A stretch of DNA of 64,000 nt from the NCBI GenBank assembly GCA_016705235.1, contig JADIYP010000002.1:620001-684000 (forward strand), written 5' to 3'. Below, in pieces: positions 52,508 through 61,087 of this stretch. Source of the DNA: Candidatus Leptovillus affinis. Lineage in GTDB: Bacteria > Chloroflexota > Anaerolineae > Promineifilales > Promineifilaceae. A program made the position numbers and the translations under genes. The notes beneath the pieces are model-generated. The model was given only the letters and a program-made list of their open reading frames with translations, made no database searches and had not been told where the DNA came from. Each line of letters opens with the position of its first letter. The first letter of the stretch is position 1.

Positions 52508-53878
52508 CTAAGGAGTCGCTGTAGGCAAAGGGGTGGCTGTCGGCGTCAGGGTGGGCGTGGGTGTAGGCACGGCCCCTTCCCAGGTAAAAAAGGCATCCTG
52601 GCTGCTCTGCCCGCCAAAGGTATAAATGGGCAGGCCGTCTTCGCGCCAATCAGTTACCCGAATAATGCTTACCCGCCAGCGCAATTGATGCGGTTCGGCC
52701 ACCGGCGGCCGCCACGAAGAGGGAACCTGGAAGGCATTGTCCCGCGTGAACCCACGATACGGGGCCGAATCTAAGGCATCCAGATCAGTCAGTTCCACCA
52801 TATACCACTCGTCGTCGGCCAAATCTTTTACTGCCACCCATTGCAAGGTCACTAGCCCATCGGGCGGGTTGATGGTGGCATACTGAATGGGGTACAGCAG
52901 GCGCGGTCCGGCCGGGGCCGGCGTCAATGAAGGTGTGGGGGATGGGCCGGGCGTGGGCGGCAGGGTGGCGTTATAGATGATGGTGGGAATGCAAACGGTA
53001 TCGCCGGGCTGCATGACAGAATCGCTCGTTAAGCGATTCACCAACAAAAAGAGATCGTAATCCACGTCGAAACGGGCAGAAATGGCCGACAGGGAATCGC
53101 CGGAAACCACCTGATATCGCTGGCAGTTGGTCGGATCGGCTATGACCAGGTCGCCGTTGACATCGACGCCCACCGGAATCAGGGGCGGCGTGGGGGTGGG
53201 CCAGGGAATTTGCAAAGCCTGGCCAGACAAAATAGGCGATTCAGGCGCAAAGCCATTGGCTTCGGCGATAGCTTGAGCCGATACGCGGTATTGCAGGGCC
53301 AGCCCAAACAGGGTGTCGCCGCTGGTGACGGTGTGTTGGCGCGGCGGCTGTGGCGTTTCGGTTGGCGCAGGGGTTAGGGTAATGGTTGGCGTGGCGGATG
53401 GCGGGAGGGTTTCGGTGGGCAAGGGTGTCCAGGTAGGCGTGTGGCTGGGCGTGGGTGGAATAGGCGTGGTTGTGGGAACCAGGGCCAGGATGAGGTTGGG
53501 GTCGCGGTACTGCCAGAAAAGGCTGCCCATCACCACGATGATGACGGCGAACACGGCCGTTAGCCAAAACACCATCGACGATTGCCGCTCGCGCACAACC
53601 GATTCAAATACATCGGGTATGCTGGCAGGGGTAGACACGGCCGTTTCCGGCACAGGCGGCGCTGGCTCAACGGCCGTTTGTTTGCCCGCCGGGGTGGAAA
53701 TAGGCACGGCAGGTGGCGTGTCGGCGACGGCCGTTTGGGCGGCTGTTTGGGCGGCCAATTGCGGCGGAATAGCCGCGCCGCACATGAGGCAAACCGTCGC
53801 TTCAAAGGCTACCACACTATCACACCGGGGACAGCGAACCACCGGTTGGCTCACCAGACCCTCGTTTTCATCACTCAT
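52508..53878 (-). CDS. Zinc-ribbon, membrane-anchored double-LysM protein
   Basis: 456 residues from ATG 53878 (AAGGA nine bases upstream). An N-terminal zinc ribbon (CPRCDSVVAFEATVCLMCG) is cytosolic. A Pro/Thr/Ala stretch, one membrane helix (~97-117), and a Thr/Pro-rich linker follow. Two LysM domains come next (HTVTSGDTLFGLALQYRV and YQVVSGDSLSAISARFDV), then a beta domain and a Thr/Pro tail. LysM binds peptidoglycan or chitin-like glycans, so the outer part probably contacts the cell wall. A zinc ribbon on the inside is unusual and may link wall to cytoplasm. The stop sits beside repeat sequence. Confidence 0.87.
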   Translation of the reverse strand: MSDENEGLVSQPVVRCPRCDSVVAFEATVCLMCGAAIPPQLAAQTAAQTAVADTPPAVPISTPAGKQTAVEPAPPVPETAVSTPASIPDVFESVVRERQSSMVFWLTAVFAVIIVVMGSLFWQYRDPNLILALVPTTTPIPPTPSHTPTWTPLPTETLPPSATPTITLTPAPTETPQPPRQHTVTSGDTLFGLALQYRVSAQAIAEANGFAPESPILSGQALQIPWPTPTPPLIPVGVDVNGDLVIADPTNCQRYQVVSGDSLSAISARFDVDYDLFLLVNRLTSDSVMQPGDTVCIPTIIYNATLPPTPGPSPTPSLTPAPAGPRLLYPIQYATINPPDGLVTLQWVAVKDLADDEWYMVELTDLDALDSAPYRGFTRDNAFQVPSSWRPPVAEPHQLRWRVSIIRVTDWREDGLPIYTFGGQSSQDAFFTWEGAVPTPTPTLTPTATPLPTATP

Positions 53879-54082
53879 GTCGATCCTTTTCTCGCTCAAA
53901 ACGGGGCATTATACCCAAATGTCGGGTGGGTCACAATAACGGCCGTTCGATGCTTATGAGAACCTTATGAAGCCATGAACAACCGGTAAGCAAGTGACAC
54001 CTGGCGGCTTCTTTTTTCCTCGCCTGCCTTTATACTTGTGGCAGTGGTAAGTTGCCCTGCGAAACCGGGAAAGGAATAAACA

Positions 54083-54898
54083 ATGCGCGAAAAAACATTA
54101 AACGGCCGTTCCGATCAAACCATCACCTATGTCGGTCACGCCACCGTCCTCATGGAAATGGATGGCGTGCGCCTGCTCACCGATCCCCTTCTGCGCCGCT
54201 ATATCGCCCACTTGTCCCACCGCCAACGGCGTATTGCGCCCGCCCACTTTCAAGACATCGACGCCGTGCTCATCTCCCATCTGCACTGGGACCACGTCGA
54301 TTGGCCCTCGCTGCGCCGTTTGGGAAAACAAACCCGGCTCATTGTGCCGTTTGGCAGCGCAGCTTTTTTTTCACAGCAGGGATTCATCCATTTAGAAGAA
54401 TTAAGCGCGGGCGACGAAACCAGTGTCAATGGCGTAACTGTGCGGGCGACCCAAGCCGTGCATGACGGCCGTCGTTATCCCCGAGGCCCCTTTGCCCAAC
54501 CTGTGGGTTATTGGGTGAACGGCCGTCAATCCATTTATTTCGCCGGCGACACCGACCTGTTTCCAGAAATGGCCGATCTGGCCGACAATTTAGACGTGGC
54601 CTTGCTGCCCGTTTGGGGCTGGGGGCCGACATTGGGAACCGGGCACATGACGCCAGCGCGGGCTGCCCAGGCATTAACCATGTTGCAGCCGCACCTGGCC
54701 ATTCCTATCCATTGGGGTACGCTGCATCCCATTGGCATGGGCGTGCTTAACCCGGCATTTCTCACCCAGCCGCCGGTTGCCTTTGTGAAGGAGGCCGCCA
54801 AATTAGCGCCAACAGTGCAGACGCATATTTTGCCGGTAGGAGATACGCTGTCTATATCCGGCTTTCTTGGGGCAAATAACGAAGCGCGGGCAGGCTGA
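54083..54898 (+). CDS. MBL-fold metallo-hydrolase (UlaG-like)
   Basis: 271 residues with HLHWDHVDW (metal ligands, ~70-78), TYVGHATVLMEMDG at the N-terminus and a late PIHWGTLHP histidine. It is similar to UlaG/L-ascorbate 6-phosphate lactonase and NAPE-PLD-like hydrolases; substrate unknown. AAGGAAT precedes ATG 54083. Its last 47 bases overlap the 3' end of the convergent MFS gene. Confidence 0.9.
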   Translation: MREKTLNGRSDQTITYVGHATVLMEMDGVRLLTDPLLRRYIAHLSHRQRRIAPAHFQDIDAVLISHLHWDHVDWPSLRRLGKQTRLIVPFGSAAFFSQQGFIHLEELSAGDETSVNGVTVRATQAVHDGRRYPRGPFAQPVGYWVNGRQSIYFAGDTDLFPEMADLADNLDVALLPVWGWGPTLGTGHMTPARAAQALTMLQPHLAIPIHWGTLHPIGMGVLNPAFLTQPPVAFVKEAAKLAPTVQTHILPVGDTLSISGFLGANNEARAG

Positions 54899-56054
54899 TA
54901 AACGCCGCCAGGCCGCTGACTAAAAACGCAGTTGGCAAGCCATATTGATCGGCCAATAAGCCGACAACCCAGATGGCGGCGGCGCGAATGAGGAAGTTAA
55001 CGGCCAGATAACTGCCATTTGCCAGGGCGCGATGGTGCGGGAACTGGTCCTGGACGATCGCCAAAAACACCGGCTGCGGAGACAAAACCGTCAGGCCAAG
55101 CGCCAGCAGCAGGGGCACAGCCAGCCAGGAAGGGCCATACAAAAAAACCAACAGCAGCAGGGGCGCGACCACCAACACAATGAACAGGATGCGTTGACGG
55201 CCGTATTTATCGCTCACCGTGCCGGAAATCAACGCCCCAACCACCCCGGCCGCCTGTAAAATAGTCAGCGAAGCCGCCGCCAGCCACAAATTCACTTGCA
55301 AGACGTCGCTCATAAACAAAGGCAAATAAGTCGTCAGGGCGACCTGCAACAGCATCCCGCCCGTCATAATCCACAAGAGCGGCAGGAAAACCCGCCGCGC
55401 CGCCGGCCACATGCTCGCCAGTGCAGTTTGCGCCGGGTCACGCGCCGGAGTCGCCGCCACATGGCGCAGCCGGAAATACAAAATCACCGAAACCGCCCAG
55501 CCGACAAACATCAGCCGCCACATGCCTTCCAGTCCCCACCAGGCCACGCCAGCGGCGGCCACAACCGGCCCCACTGTGCGGCCCAATTCACCGCTGGCCA
55601 TGAAAATGCTCATGCCTTTGCCCACGCGTTTGCCAGAAATATTGGCGACCATCGCCGGAGCCGGCGCGTGGAAGCAGGCGATGCTGATGCCAGACGCCAA
55701 CAGCAGCAGCGCCAGACTGAGATACGTGGGCGTAAGGCCCATGCTGCTCATCAGGGTGGCGGTTACGGCGGGAGCCAGAATGATGAACCAGCGCAGGTTG
55801 GCTTTGTCGGCCAGATAGCCGATGAAGGGGTTGAACAGGCTGGGCAGTTGGGCAAAAATCGCCAGACTGCCGACCATGGCGTAGCCGACGCTTAATCGTT
55901 CTTGCAGCACCGGCAGCAAGGGCGAGATAAAAGCAGTGTAGGTGTCATGAACAAAATGACCACCGGCAATGGTCATGACTTGTTCGGTCTGGAAGGTGTC
56001 GGCAACGGCCGTTTCCACCTCCACTGTCTCTTCTACGGGCATATCCAATTCCAT
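54852..56054 (-). CDS. MFS transporter (fosmidomycin-resistance-like)
   Basis: 400 residues with about 12 hydrophobic helices. GGHFVHDTYTAFISPLLPVL at the first helix matches the Fsr branch of the major facilitator superfamily, which exports drugs or small metabolites. ATG 56054 is preferred because GAGG lies six bases upstream; earlier starts at 56066/56069 lack a site. The 3' end overlaps the convergent hydrolase by 47 bases. Confidence 0.88.
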   Translation of the reverse strand: MELDMPVEETVEVETAVADTFQTEQVMTIAGGHFVHDTYTAFISPLLPVLQERLSVGYAMVGSLAIFAQLPSLFNPFIGYLADKANLRWFIILAPAVTATLMSSMGLTPTYLSLALLLLASGISIACFHAPAPAMVANISGKRVGKGMSIFMASGELGRTVGPVVAAAGVAWWGLEGMWRLMFVGWAVSVILYFRLRHVAATPARDPAQTALASMWPAARRVFLPLLWIMTGGMLLQVALTTYLPLFMSDVLQVNLWLAAASLTILQAAGVVGALISGTVSDKYGRQRILFIVLVVAPLLLLVFLYGPSWLAVPLLLALGLTVLSPQPVFLAIVQDQFPHHRALANGSYLAVNFLIRAAAIWVVGLLADQYGLPTAFLVSGLAAFISLPALRYLPQESRI

Positions 56055-56107
56055 ACGAAACCTCATCAAACTTTAGACTGCAAAACAAAATATGGACACC
56101 CCAAACC

Positions 56108-57445
56108 CTAATATGCCAAACTGCTGCCGCCAATAAATTCCCGCAGTACCGAATCCGAAGGCACGGGCGAATCGTCGGCGACCGGTGTGATGGCTTCTAG
56201 CGTCTGGCGCACCCGGCTGGCGCGTAAAAACGCATCTTCATGCAGCGGGTCATCCCGATATTCGGCTTCCCATCGGGCAAAATCGGCTAATAAACGATTT
56301 GCATACAAAGGCAGCTCGTAGGGCATGGCGCTGTTGACAATGAAATCGGCCGTGCCCATGTGGGGGATTATGTGACGCAGTTCACTGGAGCGTACATAAT
56401 GCCAGTGCGTCAGCGTCATCTGCGGATTATACGCCCGATGCGTCGCATCGCGTAACATGCGCCGGATCAGGCGCAAATCGGTCCAGCGAATGTAGCCATC
56501 CGGGCCGCGCATTTGCAGCAGCGGCTCCAGGTAGAGCTTGAATTTTTTCTCGAACGGGATGCCCTCGGTCATGGGCGGGTAGAGTCCGTGCAGGCTGTCG
56601 ATTAGCAAAATTTCGTTGGCCGCCAGCCTCAGCGGGGTTTGATCGGGGTGGCGCGAGCCGGTTTTAAAGTCGTAATAGGGGATAAGCACTTCTTCCCCGG
56701 CGATAAGCCGCTGCAGATGGTTGTTGATGAGCGGCAAATCCAACGCCTGCGGCGTCTCGAAATCATAATCGCCAAATTCGTCTTTGGGATGCATTTCCAG
56801 GTCGAAAAAGTAGTTGTCTACGTTGAGGGTGACAAATTTCAGGCCGGTGCGCTTGAGGCGCTGCTCGATTTTGATGGTGGTGGTGGTTTTGCCGGAGGAA
56901 GATGGGCCGCTGATGAGGACCATTTTCAGGGCTGAGCCTTTTTCGGCCAGCATTTCGGCGGCCGTATCTACGTCATCTTCGTAGGCGGCTTCGGCTTCGT
57001 GGACGATTTGGGGGAATTCGCCCTGAGCAAGGCGGCGGTTTAGCCCGGCGACGGTGTGCAGATCGTGCTGCGCGGCCCAATCGAGAACGTGCCAGATTTT
57101 GGCCCAGGGGATATTTTCGGACGGCCGTGAGGCATGTTTGGCCGCTTCTTGCCGCCGCCTGTTTTGTTCATCGCGGTACAAAATATACGCTTTGGCAACC
57201 GTCGCATGGCCGTTTTCAATGAGTACCTTTTCCACCACGTCTTGAATTTCTTCGATGGTGGGATTGTGGCCCGGCGGCATGGCGGCCGCCAGCAAGGCCA
57301 TCACCTGGTCGGACAATTCCTGCGCCCGGTCGCGGTCGCGGCCGCCCACTGCTACCGCCGCCCGATAAATAGCATTGGTGATGCGGCCCTGATTGAAGGG
57401 CACAATCGCCCCACTTCGTTTAACAACATGCGTAATCTGGTTCAT
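56108..57445 (-). CDS. ATP-cone plus uridine/phosphoribulokinase-like kinase
   Basis: 445 residues from ATG 57445 (GGAG seven bases upstream). An N-terminal ATP-cone (HVVKRSGAIVPFNQGRITNAI, ~5-90), known from ribonucleotide reductases and NrdR, precedes a P-loop kinase of the uridine-kinase/PRK family with GPSSSGKTTT (~175) and NVDNYFFD. ATP-cone/uridine kinase proteins exist in several phyla; the ATP-cone probably senses nucleotide levels. The substrate is likely a nucleoside but is not proven. It starts 53 bases upstream of the MFS gene and may share its transcript. Confidence 0.87.
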   Translation of the reverse strand: MNQITHVVKRSGAIVPFNQGRITNAIYRAAVAVGGRDRDRAQELSDQVMALLAAAMPPGHNPTIEEIQDVVEKVLIENGHATVAKAYILYRDEQNRRRQEAAKHASRPSENIPWAKIWHVLDWAAQHDLHTVAGLNRRLAQGEFPQIVHEAEAAYEDDVDTAAEMLAEKGSALKMVLISGPSSSGKTTTTIKIEQRLKRTGLKFVTLNVDNYFFDLEMHPKDEFGDYDFETPQALDLPLINNHLQRLIAGEEVLIPYYDFKTGSRHPDQTPLRLAANEILLIDSLHGLYPPMTEGIPFEKKFKLYLEPLLQMRGPDGYIRWTDLRLIRRMLRDATHRAYNPQMTLTHWHYVRSSELRHIIPHMGTADFIVNSAMPYELPLYANRLLADFARWEAEYRDDPLHEDAFLRASRVRQTLEAITPVADDSPVPSDSVLREFIGGSSLAY

Positions 57446-57593
57446 GATGCAACTCCTTCCCAAAAATTCCGGTCTGAAAGCGAAAATTTGGATAGCCGCT
57501 TTGGGCGAAACGGCCGTTATGACCCAAACTCAAACTGACTTATGACAAAAATCACTGGTCGGCAGCGCCGGAGACGTTTATGCTTAGTCACAA

Positions 57594-57818
57594 ATGGACA
57601 CGCAAACTACCACCGCTTCCCAATCGCTTAACGATTGCCAATCGCCCCAAGCCACAGTCTGGTGGCGCAAACCAGATGCACCGCCCTGCCAGGCCAGGCC
57701 GCCAAAACCAGGCGACGTCTGCCCCACTTGTGGAAACGGCCGTCTGGCCTATGACGGATTGTTTATTTTAGCATGTTCTGCCTGCGGCGAGGCGGCGGAA
57801 AGCGGCGCATTTACCTGA
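57594..57818 (+). CDS. Small zinc-ribbon protein
   Basis: 74 residues. The C-terminal half has two CxxC knuckles (CPTCGNGR and CSACGE), 18 residues apart, a typical zinc ribbon. The N-terminal half is low-complexity. There is no good ribosome site, and it may begin at a later in-frame codon. A terminator hairpin with five T follows at 57853-57874, which supports transcription in this direction. Function unknown; it precedes the OsmC gene. Confidence 0.55.
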   Translation: MDTQTTTASQSLNDCQSPQATVWWRKPDAPPCQARPPKPGDVCPTCGNGRLAYDGLFILACSACGEAAESGAFT

Positions 57819-57852
57819 TAGCTCATTTTCCGGGGGCGTGACCTCCGGCAAG

Positions 57853-57874
57853 CTCTGGTTAATCCAGAGTTTTT
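57853..57874 (+). terminator. Intrinsic terminator between zinc ribbon and OsmC genes
   Basis: CTCTGG-TTAAT-CCAGAG followed by TTTTT. The stem is short (6 bp) but directly T-tailed, 35 bases after the zinc-ribbon stop. Confidence 0.6.
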
Positions 57875-57907
57875 ACGTCGGTTAAGACACACAAGGAGAC
57901 ACTTTTT

Positions 57908-58324
57908 ATGGATGCAATTGTTAGCTGGCATGAAGGATTACAATTTACCGCGGCAGCGACCAGCGGCCACAAAATCACTCTGGATGGCGACCCGGCTGTA
58001 GGCGGCACAGATTTGGGCGCACGGCCGTTGGAATTGATGCTCATGAGTCTGGCCGGCTGCACGGGCATGGACGTCATCTCCATTCTCAAAAAGAAACGGC
58101 AAGACGTGACCGCGTTTGAGGTGAAAACTCACGCTGAACGCGCAGAAAATCATCCTAAGGTGTTTACGGCCGTAACCATTGAATACATCATCACCGGCCA
58201 CAACATCGACCCCAAGGCCGTGGAACGCGCTATCGACCTGTCGGAAAATGCCTACTGCCCGGCGCAGGCGATGTTGGCGCAAGCCGTGCCCATTCAACAC
58301 ACCTACCAGATCATCGAAGCCTGA
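57908..58324 (+). CDS. OsmC/Ohr-family peroxidase-like protein
   Basis: 138 residues. Two redox cysteines: Cys51 in LAGCTGMDV and the second in NAYCPAQAML. This is the OsmC/YhfA type that reduces organic peroxides or handles thiol stress. AAGGAG stands nine bases before ATG 57908. Single gene; the following 460-base spacer holds regulatory repeats. Confidence 0.92.
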   Translation: MDAIVSWHEGLQFTAAATSGHKITLDGDPAVGGTDLGARPLELMLMSLAGCTGMDVISILKKKRQDVTAFEVKTHAERAENHPKVFTAVTIEYIITGHNIDPKAVERAIDLSENAYCPAQAMLAQAVPIQHTYQIIEA

Positions 58325-58453
58325 CGGCTGACAATCGTCTAAGTACGCTGCCCAAACGGCCGTTCCCTTGCCATTTTTATTTGAATCATGGTCGGGCGAA
58401 CGGCCGTTTTGTTTTCCACGCTGCCCAAACACCTCATCGCAACACAATTCAGC

Positions 58454-58511
58454 AATTTGGTTAACAATTTTAACCCAATGACCATAATAGAGTTTGATTG
58501 TTAACCAAATT
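58454..58511. promoter_or_regulatory. Candidate operator: paired TTGGTTAAC half-sites
   Basis: AATTTGGTTAACAAT (58454-58468) is exactly inverted at 58497-58511 (ATTGTTAACCAAATT), 28 bases between. A third half-site, TTAACCCAA, lies at 58470-58478. CATAAT (58483-58488) between the arms could be a -10 box. The arrangement suggests a repressor binding site or loop controlling the operon that starts at 58789, though OsmC-side control cannot be excluded. Confidence 0.5.
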
Positions 58512-58736
58512 CGCGTTTTCGGATATGACATTTGTCATCGAGAATCCGTCAATCTGTCACTGTCGAACCTTTGTGAAAAAACGCATAATCAAAGGCAGAT
58601 GCGGGGCTTCCACCCGCAATAGTCGTCCCATCACCATTACATTCCCAATTTGTATTTTACCAACCTGATGCGAGATAACGGCCGTGTTTCCCACGCGTTG
58701 TCGCTATCCCAATTAAAGAACCGTAACAAGTCACTG

Positions 58737-58760
58737 GGAGGGGCTGCCAACAGCCCCTCC
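58737..58760 (+). promoter_or_regulatory. GC-rich leader hairpin before the ferredoxin gene
   Basis: GGAGGGGCTG-CCAA-CAGCCCCTCC, a 10-bp perfect stem ending 15 bases before the AAGGAG ribosome site of 58789. No T-run follows on the plus strand, so protection of the 5' end or translational control is more likely than termination. Confidence 0.55.
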
Positions 58761-58788
58761 CCCCCTCTAAAAAAAGGAGAGTCCCACT

Positions 58789-59067
58789 ATGGCTAAAGGT
58801 CGAGTTGTCATTGATGTGGAACGGTGCAAAGGCTGCGAACTATGCCGCGAAGCCTGTCCCCCCGATATATTGGTTTTGGCCGAAGACTTAAACAGCAAAG
58901 GGTATCGCCCCGTTATTCTGCTAGATCCCAGCCACGACTGCACCGGCTGTGCCCTGTGCGCCACCGTTTGTCCAGATGGCTGCATCACTGTCTACCGTGA
59001 CATTCCCCAAAAACCGCAAAAAAAAGAACAGACGCTGAACGGCAAAGCCCTCAGCCTGGCCGCTTAG
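58789..59067 (+). CDS. 2-oxoacid:ferredoxin oxidoreductase delta subunit (2x[4Fe-4S])
   Basis: 92 residues with two cysteine clusters, CKGCELCREACPPD and CTGCALCATVCPDGC. This is the ferredoxin-like subunit of four-subunit 2-oxoacid:ferredoxin oxidoreductases (Por/Vor/Kor D). First gene of the operon. AAGGAG before ATG 58789. It passes electrons from the catalytic subunits to free ferredoxin. Confidence 0.94.
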   Translation: MAKGRVVIDVERCKGCELCREACPPDILVLAEDLNSKGYRPVILLDPSHDCTGCALCATVCPDGCITVYRDIPQKPQKKEQTLNGKALSLAA

Positions 59068-59077
59068 GAGGTGCAAC

Positions 59078-60178
59078 ATGGCTAAAGAATTATTAAAAGG
59101 AAATGTGGCCATCGCCGAAGCAGCGGTACGCGCTGGCTGTGAGGCTTATTTTGGCTACCCCATCACCCCTCAAACCGAATTGTTAGAGCATATGTCCAAA
59201 CGAATGCCGGAATTAGGCCGCGTCTTTTTGCAAGCCGAATCCGAAGTTGCGGCCGTCAACATGGTTTACGGCGCGGCGTCAGCCGGCGTGCGCGTCATGA
59301 CTTCTTCCAGCAGCCCCGGCGTCAGCCTGATGCAGGAAGGATTCAGCTACATCGCCGGGTCTGAAGTGCCGGCCGTTGTTGTAGATGTGATGCGCGGCGG
59401 GCCGGGCCTGGGCAACATCCAGCCCAGCCAGGCCGATTACAACCAGGTCGTCAAGCAGGCCGGACATGGCGATTTTCACCCCATCGTCCTGGCGCCCTCC
59501 ACCATTCAGGAAGCCATCGACATGATGGTGCTCTCGTTTGATCTGGCGGAAAAGTACCGCACCCTGGTCTTTGTGGTGCTGGATGGAGCCATCGGGCAGA
59601 TGATGGAACCGGCAGAACTGCCGCCAATGCGGGAAATGAACGGAAAACGGCCGTCCTGGGCAGTTACCGGGCAAAACAAGCGGCGGCTCAACGGCCACAT
59701 CCCCGACAAAAACGTCATCACCTCCATCCATCTCGGCGGCGAGGAGCTGCACGCCTTCAACGAAAAATTGCAAGCCAAACTGGCCCTGATTACCGCCAAC
59801 GAAATTCGCTACGAAGAAAGTTTTATCGAGGATGCGGAAATTGTGGTGGTGGCCTTTGGCACAGCGGGGCGCGTGGCGGGAACGGCCGTAAAAAGCCTGC
59901 GCCAGGCAAACGTACCCGTTGGCCTGATCCGCCCCATCACCCTCTGGCCCTTCCCAGAAAAACGGCTGGCCCAACTGGCCGACCGCGCCAAAGCCTTCCT
60001 GGTTGTCGAAATGAACGCCGGGCAAATGCTCCACGACGTGCGCGAAGCTGTGGGCCGCCAAGTGCCGGTGGAATTCCTGGGACGCATGGGCGGGTTAATT
60101 CCCTTCACCGATGAAATCGAGCAAGAAATTCAGACCGTCTGGCGGCGCAGCGAAGTGCTCGCCTCGCACCAACAATAA
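59078..60178 (+). CDS. vorB: 2-oxoacid:ferredoxin oxidoreductase alpha subunit, VorB-like
   Basis: 366 residues: pyrimidine-binding domain of the thiamine-diphosphate enzyme (FGYPITPQTELLEHMS, ESEVAAVNMVYGAASAG), the transketolase C-terminal-like domain, and GGPGLGNIQPSQADY. Length and sequence fit the VorB group (branched-chain 2-oxoacids) better than pyruvate enzymes, but substrate is inferred. GGAGG precedes ATG 59078; it starts eleven bases after the ferredoxin gene. Confidence 0.92.
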   Translation: MAKELLKGNVAIAEAAVRAGCEAYFGYPITPQTELLEHMSKRMPELGRVFLQAESEVAAVNMVYGAASAGVRVMTSSSSPGVSLMQEGFSYIAGSEVPAVVVDVMRGGPGLGNIQPSQADYNQVVKQAGHGDFHPIVLAPSTIQEAIDMMVLSFDLAEKYRTLVFVVLDGAIGQMMEPAELPPMREMNGKRPSWAVTGQNKRRLNGHIPDKNVITSIHLGGEELHAFNEKLQAKLALITANEIRYEESFIEDAEIVVVAFGTAGRVAGTAVKSLRQANVPVGLIRPITLWPFPEKRLAQLADRAKAFLVVEMNAGQMLHDVREAVGRQVPVEFLGRMGGLIPFTDEIEQEIQTVWRRSEVLASHQQ

Positions 60179-60211
60179 TTACCTGCGGTTGGTTAAAAGG
60201 AGAACAAACTC

Positions 60212-61006
60212 ATGGTCATGTTAGCACCTGAAAAACAACTTGAGAAACTGGTTTACGAACGGCCGCACAGCCTGGAAGAAGTCTACACCCACTACTGCCC
60301 TGGCTGCACCCACGGCGTCGCCCACCGCCTGATCGCCGAAGTCATCGACGAACTGGGCATTCAGGAACGCACTATCCTCGTGGCTCCGGTCGGCTGCGCG
60401 GTGTTTGCCTACAATTATTTTGCGTTTGATTCCGTGGAAGCGGCGCACGGCCGTGCGCCGGCCATGGCCACCGGCCTCAAACGCGTCAACCCGGACAACA
60501 TCGTCTTCACTTATCAGGGTGATGGCGACCTGGCCTCCATCGGCATCGCCGAAGCCATCCACGCCGCTTCTCGCGGCGAACAGCTCACGGTCATTTTCAT
60601 CAACAACGCCATTTACGGCATGACCGGCGGGCAGATGGCTCCCACCTCCCTGCTCGGCCAGGTGACCACATCATCGCCAAACGGCCGTGATCAACGCACC
60701 ACCGGCCAACCCATGCGCATCGCCGAAATGATGGCTGCCCTGCCCGGCGTTGTCTACAGCGTCCGCCGCAGCCTCCACGACGCCCGCCACGTCATCCAGG
60801 CCAAACAAGCCATCAAAACGGCCTTCGAGGCCCAAATCCAAGGGTTGGGCTTCAGCATCGTCGAACTGCTTTCTAGCTGCCCCACAAACTGGGGCATGAC
60901 CCCCACCGACGCCGCCCACTGGGTCCGCGACGAAATGATGCCGGTCTATCCTCTGGGCGATTATAAAGTAGACGAGGCGCTGCAAAACAAGCGCGCCCGC
61001 AATTAA
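60212..61006 (+). CDS. 2-oxoacid:ferredoxin oxidoreductase beta subunit (TPP-binding)
   Basis: 264 residues. Cluster-binding CPGCTHGVAHRL and the thiamine-diphosphate motif GDGDLASIG...NNAIYGMTGGQ are intact. With the alpha subunit it decarboxylates 2-oxoacids and forms acyl-CoA. AAGGAG before ATG 60212. Followed by an 80-base spacer with two hairpins (GCGCGAA/TTCGCG and GGCAGG/CCTGCC), then the aminotransferase. Confidence 0.94.
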   Translation: MVMLAPEKQLEKLVYERPHSLEEVYTHYCPGCTHGVAHRLIAEVIDELGIQERTILVAPVGCAVFAYNYFAFDSVEAAHGRAPAMATGLKRVNPDNIVFTYQGDGDLASIGIAEAIHAASRGEQLTVIFINNAIYGMTGGQMAPTSLLGQVTTSSPNGRDQRTTGQPMRIAEMMAALPGVVYSVRRSLHDARHVIQAKQAIKTAFEAQIQGLGFSIVELLSSCPTNWGMTPTDAAHWVRDEMMPVYPLGDYKVDEALQNKRARN

Positions 61007-61087
61007 CATGACTCTGAGAGCGCGAATAGGTTCGTTCGCGTTGGCAGGCGCACCTGCCTGCTTCCTCAGGGACAAAGGAGACCTGAA

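Noticed and set aside
61007..61087. Possible riboswitch between beta subunit and aminotransferase
   Set aside because: A CTGAGA-like start and two hairpins recall a thiamine element, but the conserved second half is absent, and the position inside an operon is unusual.
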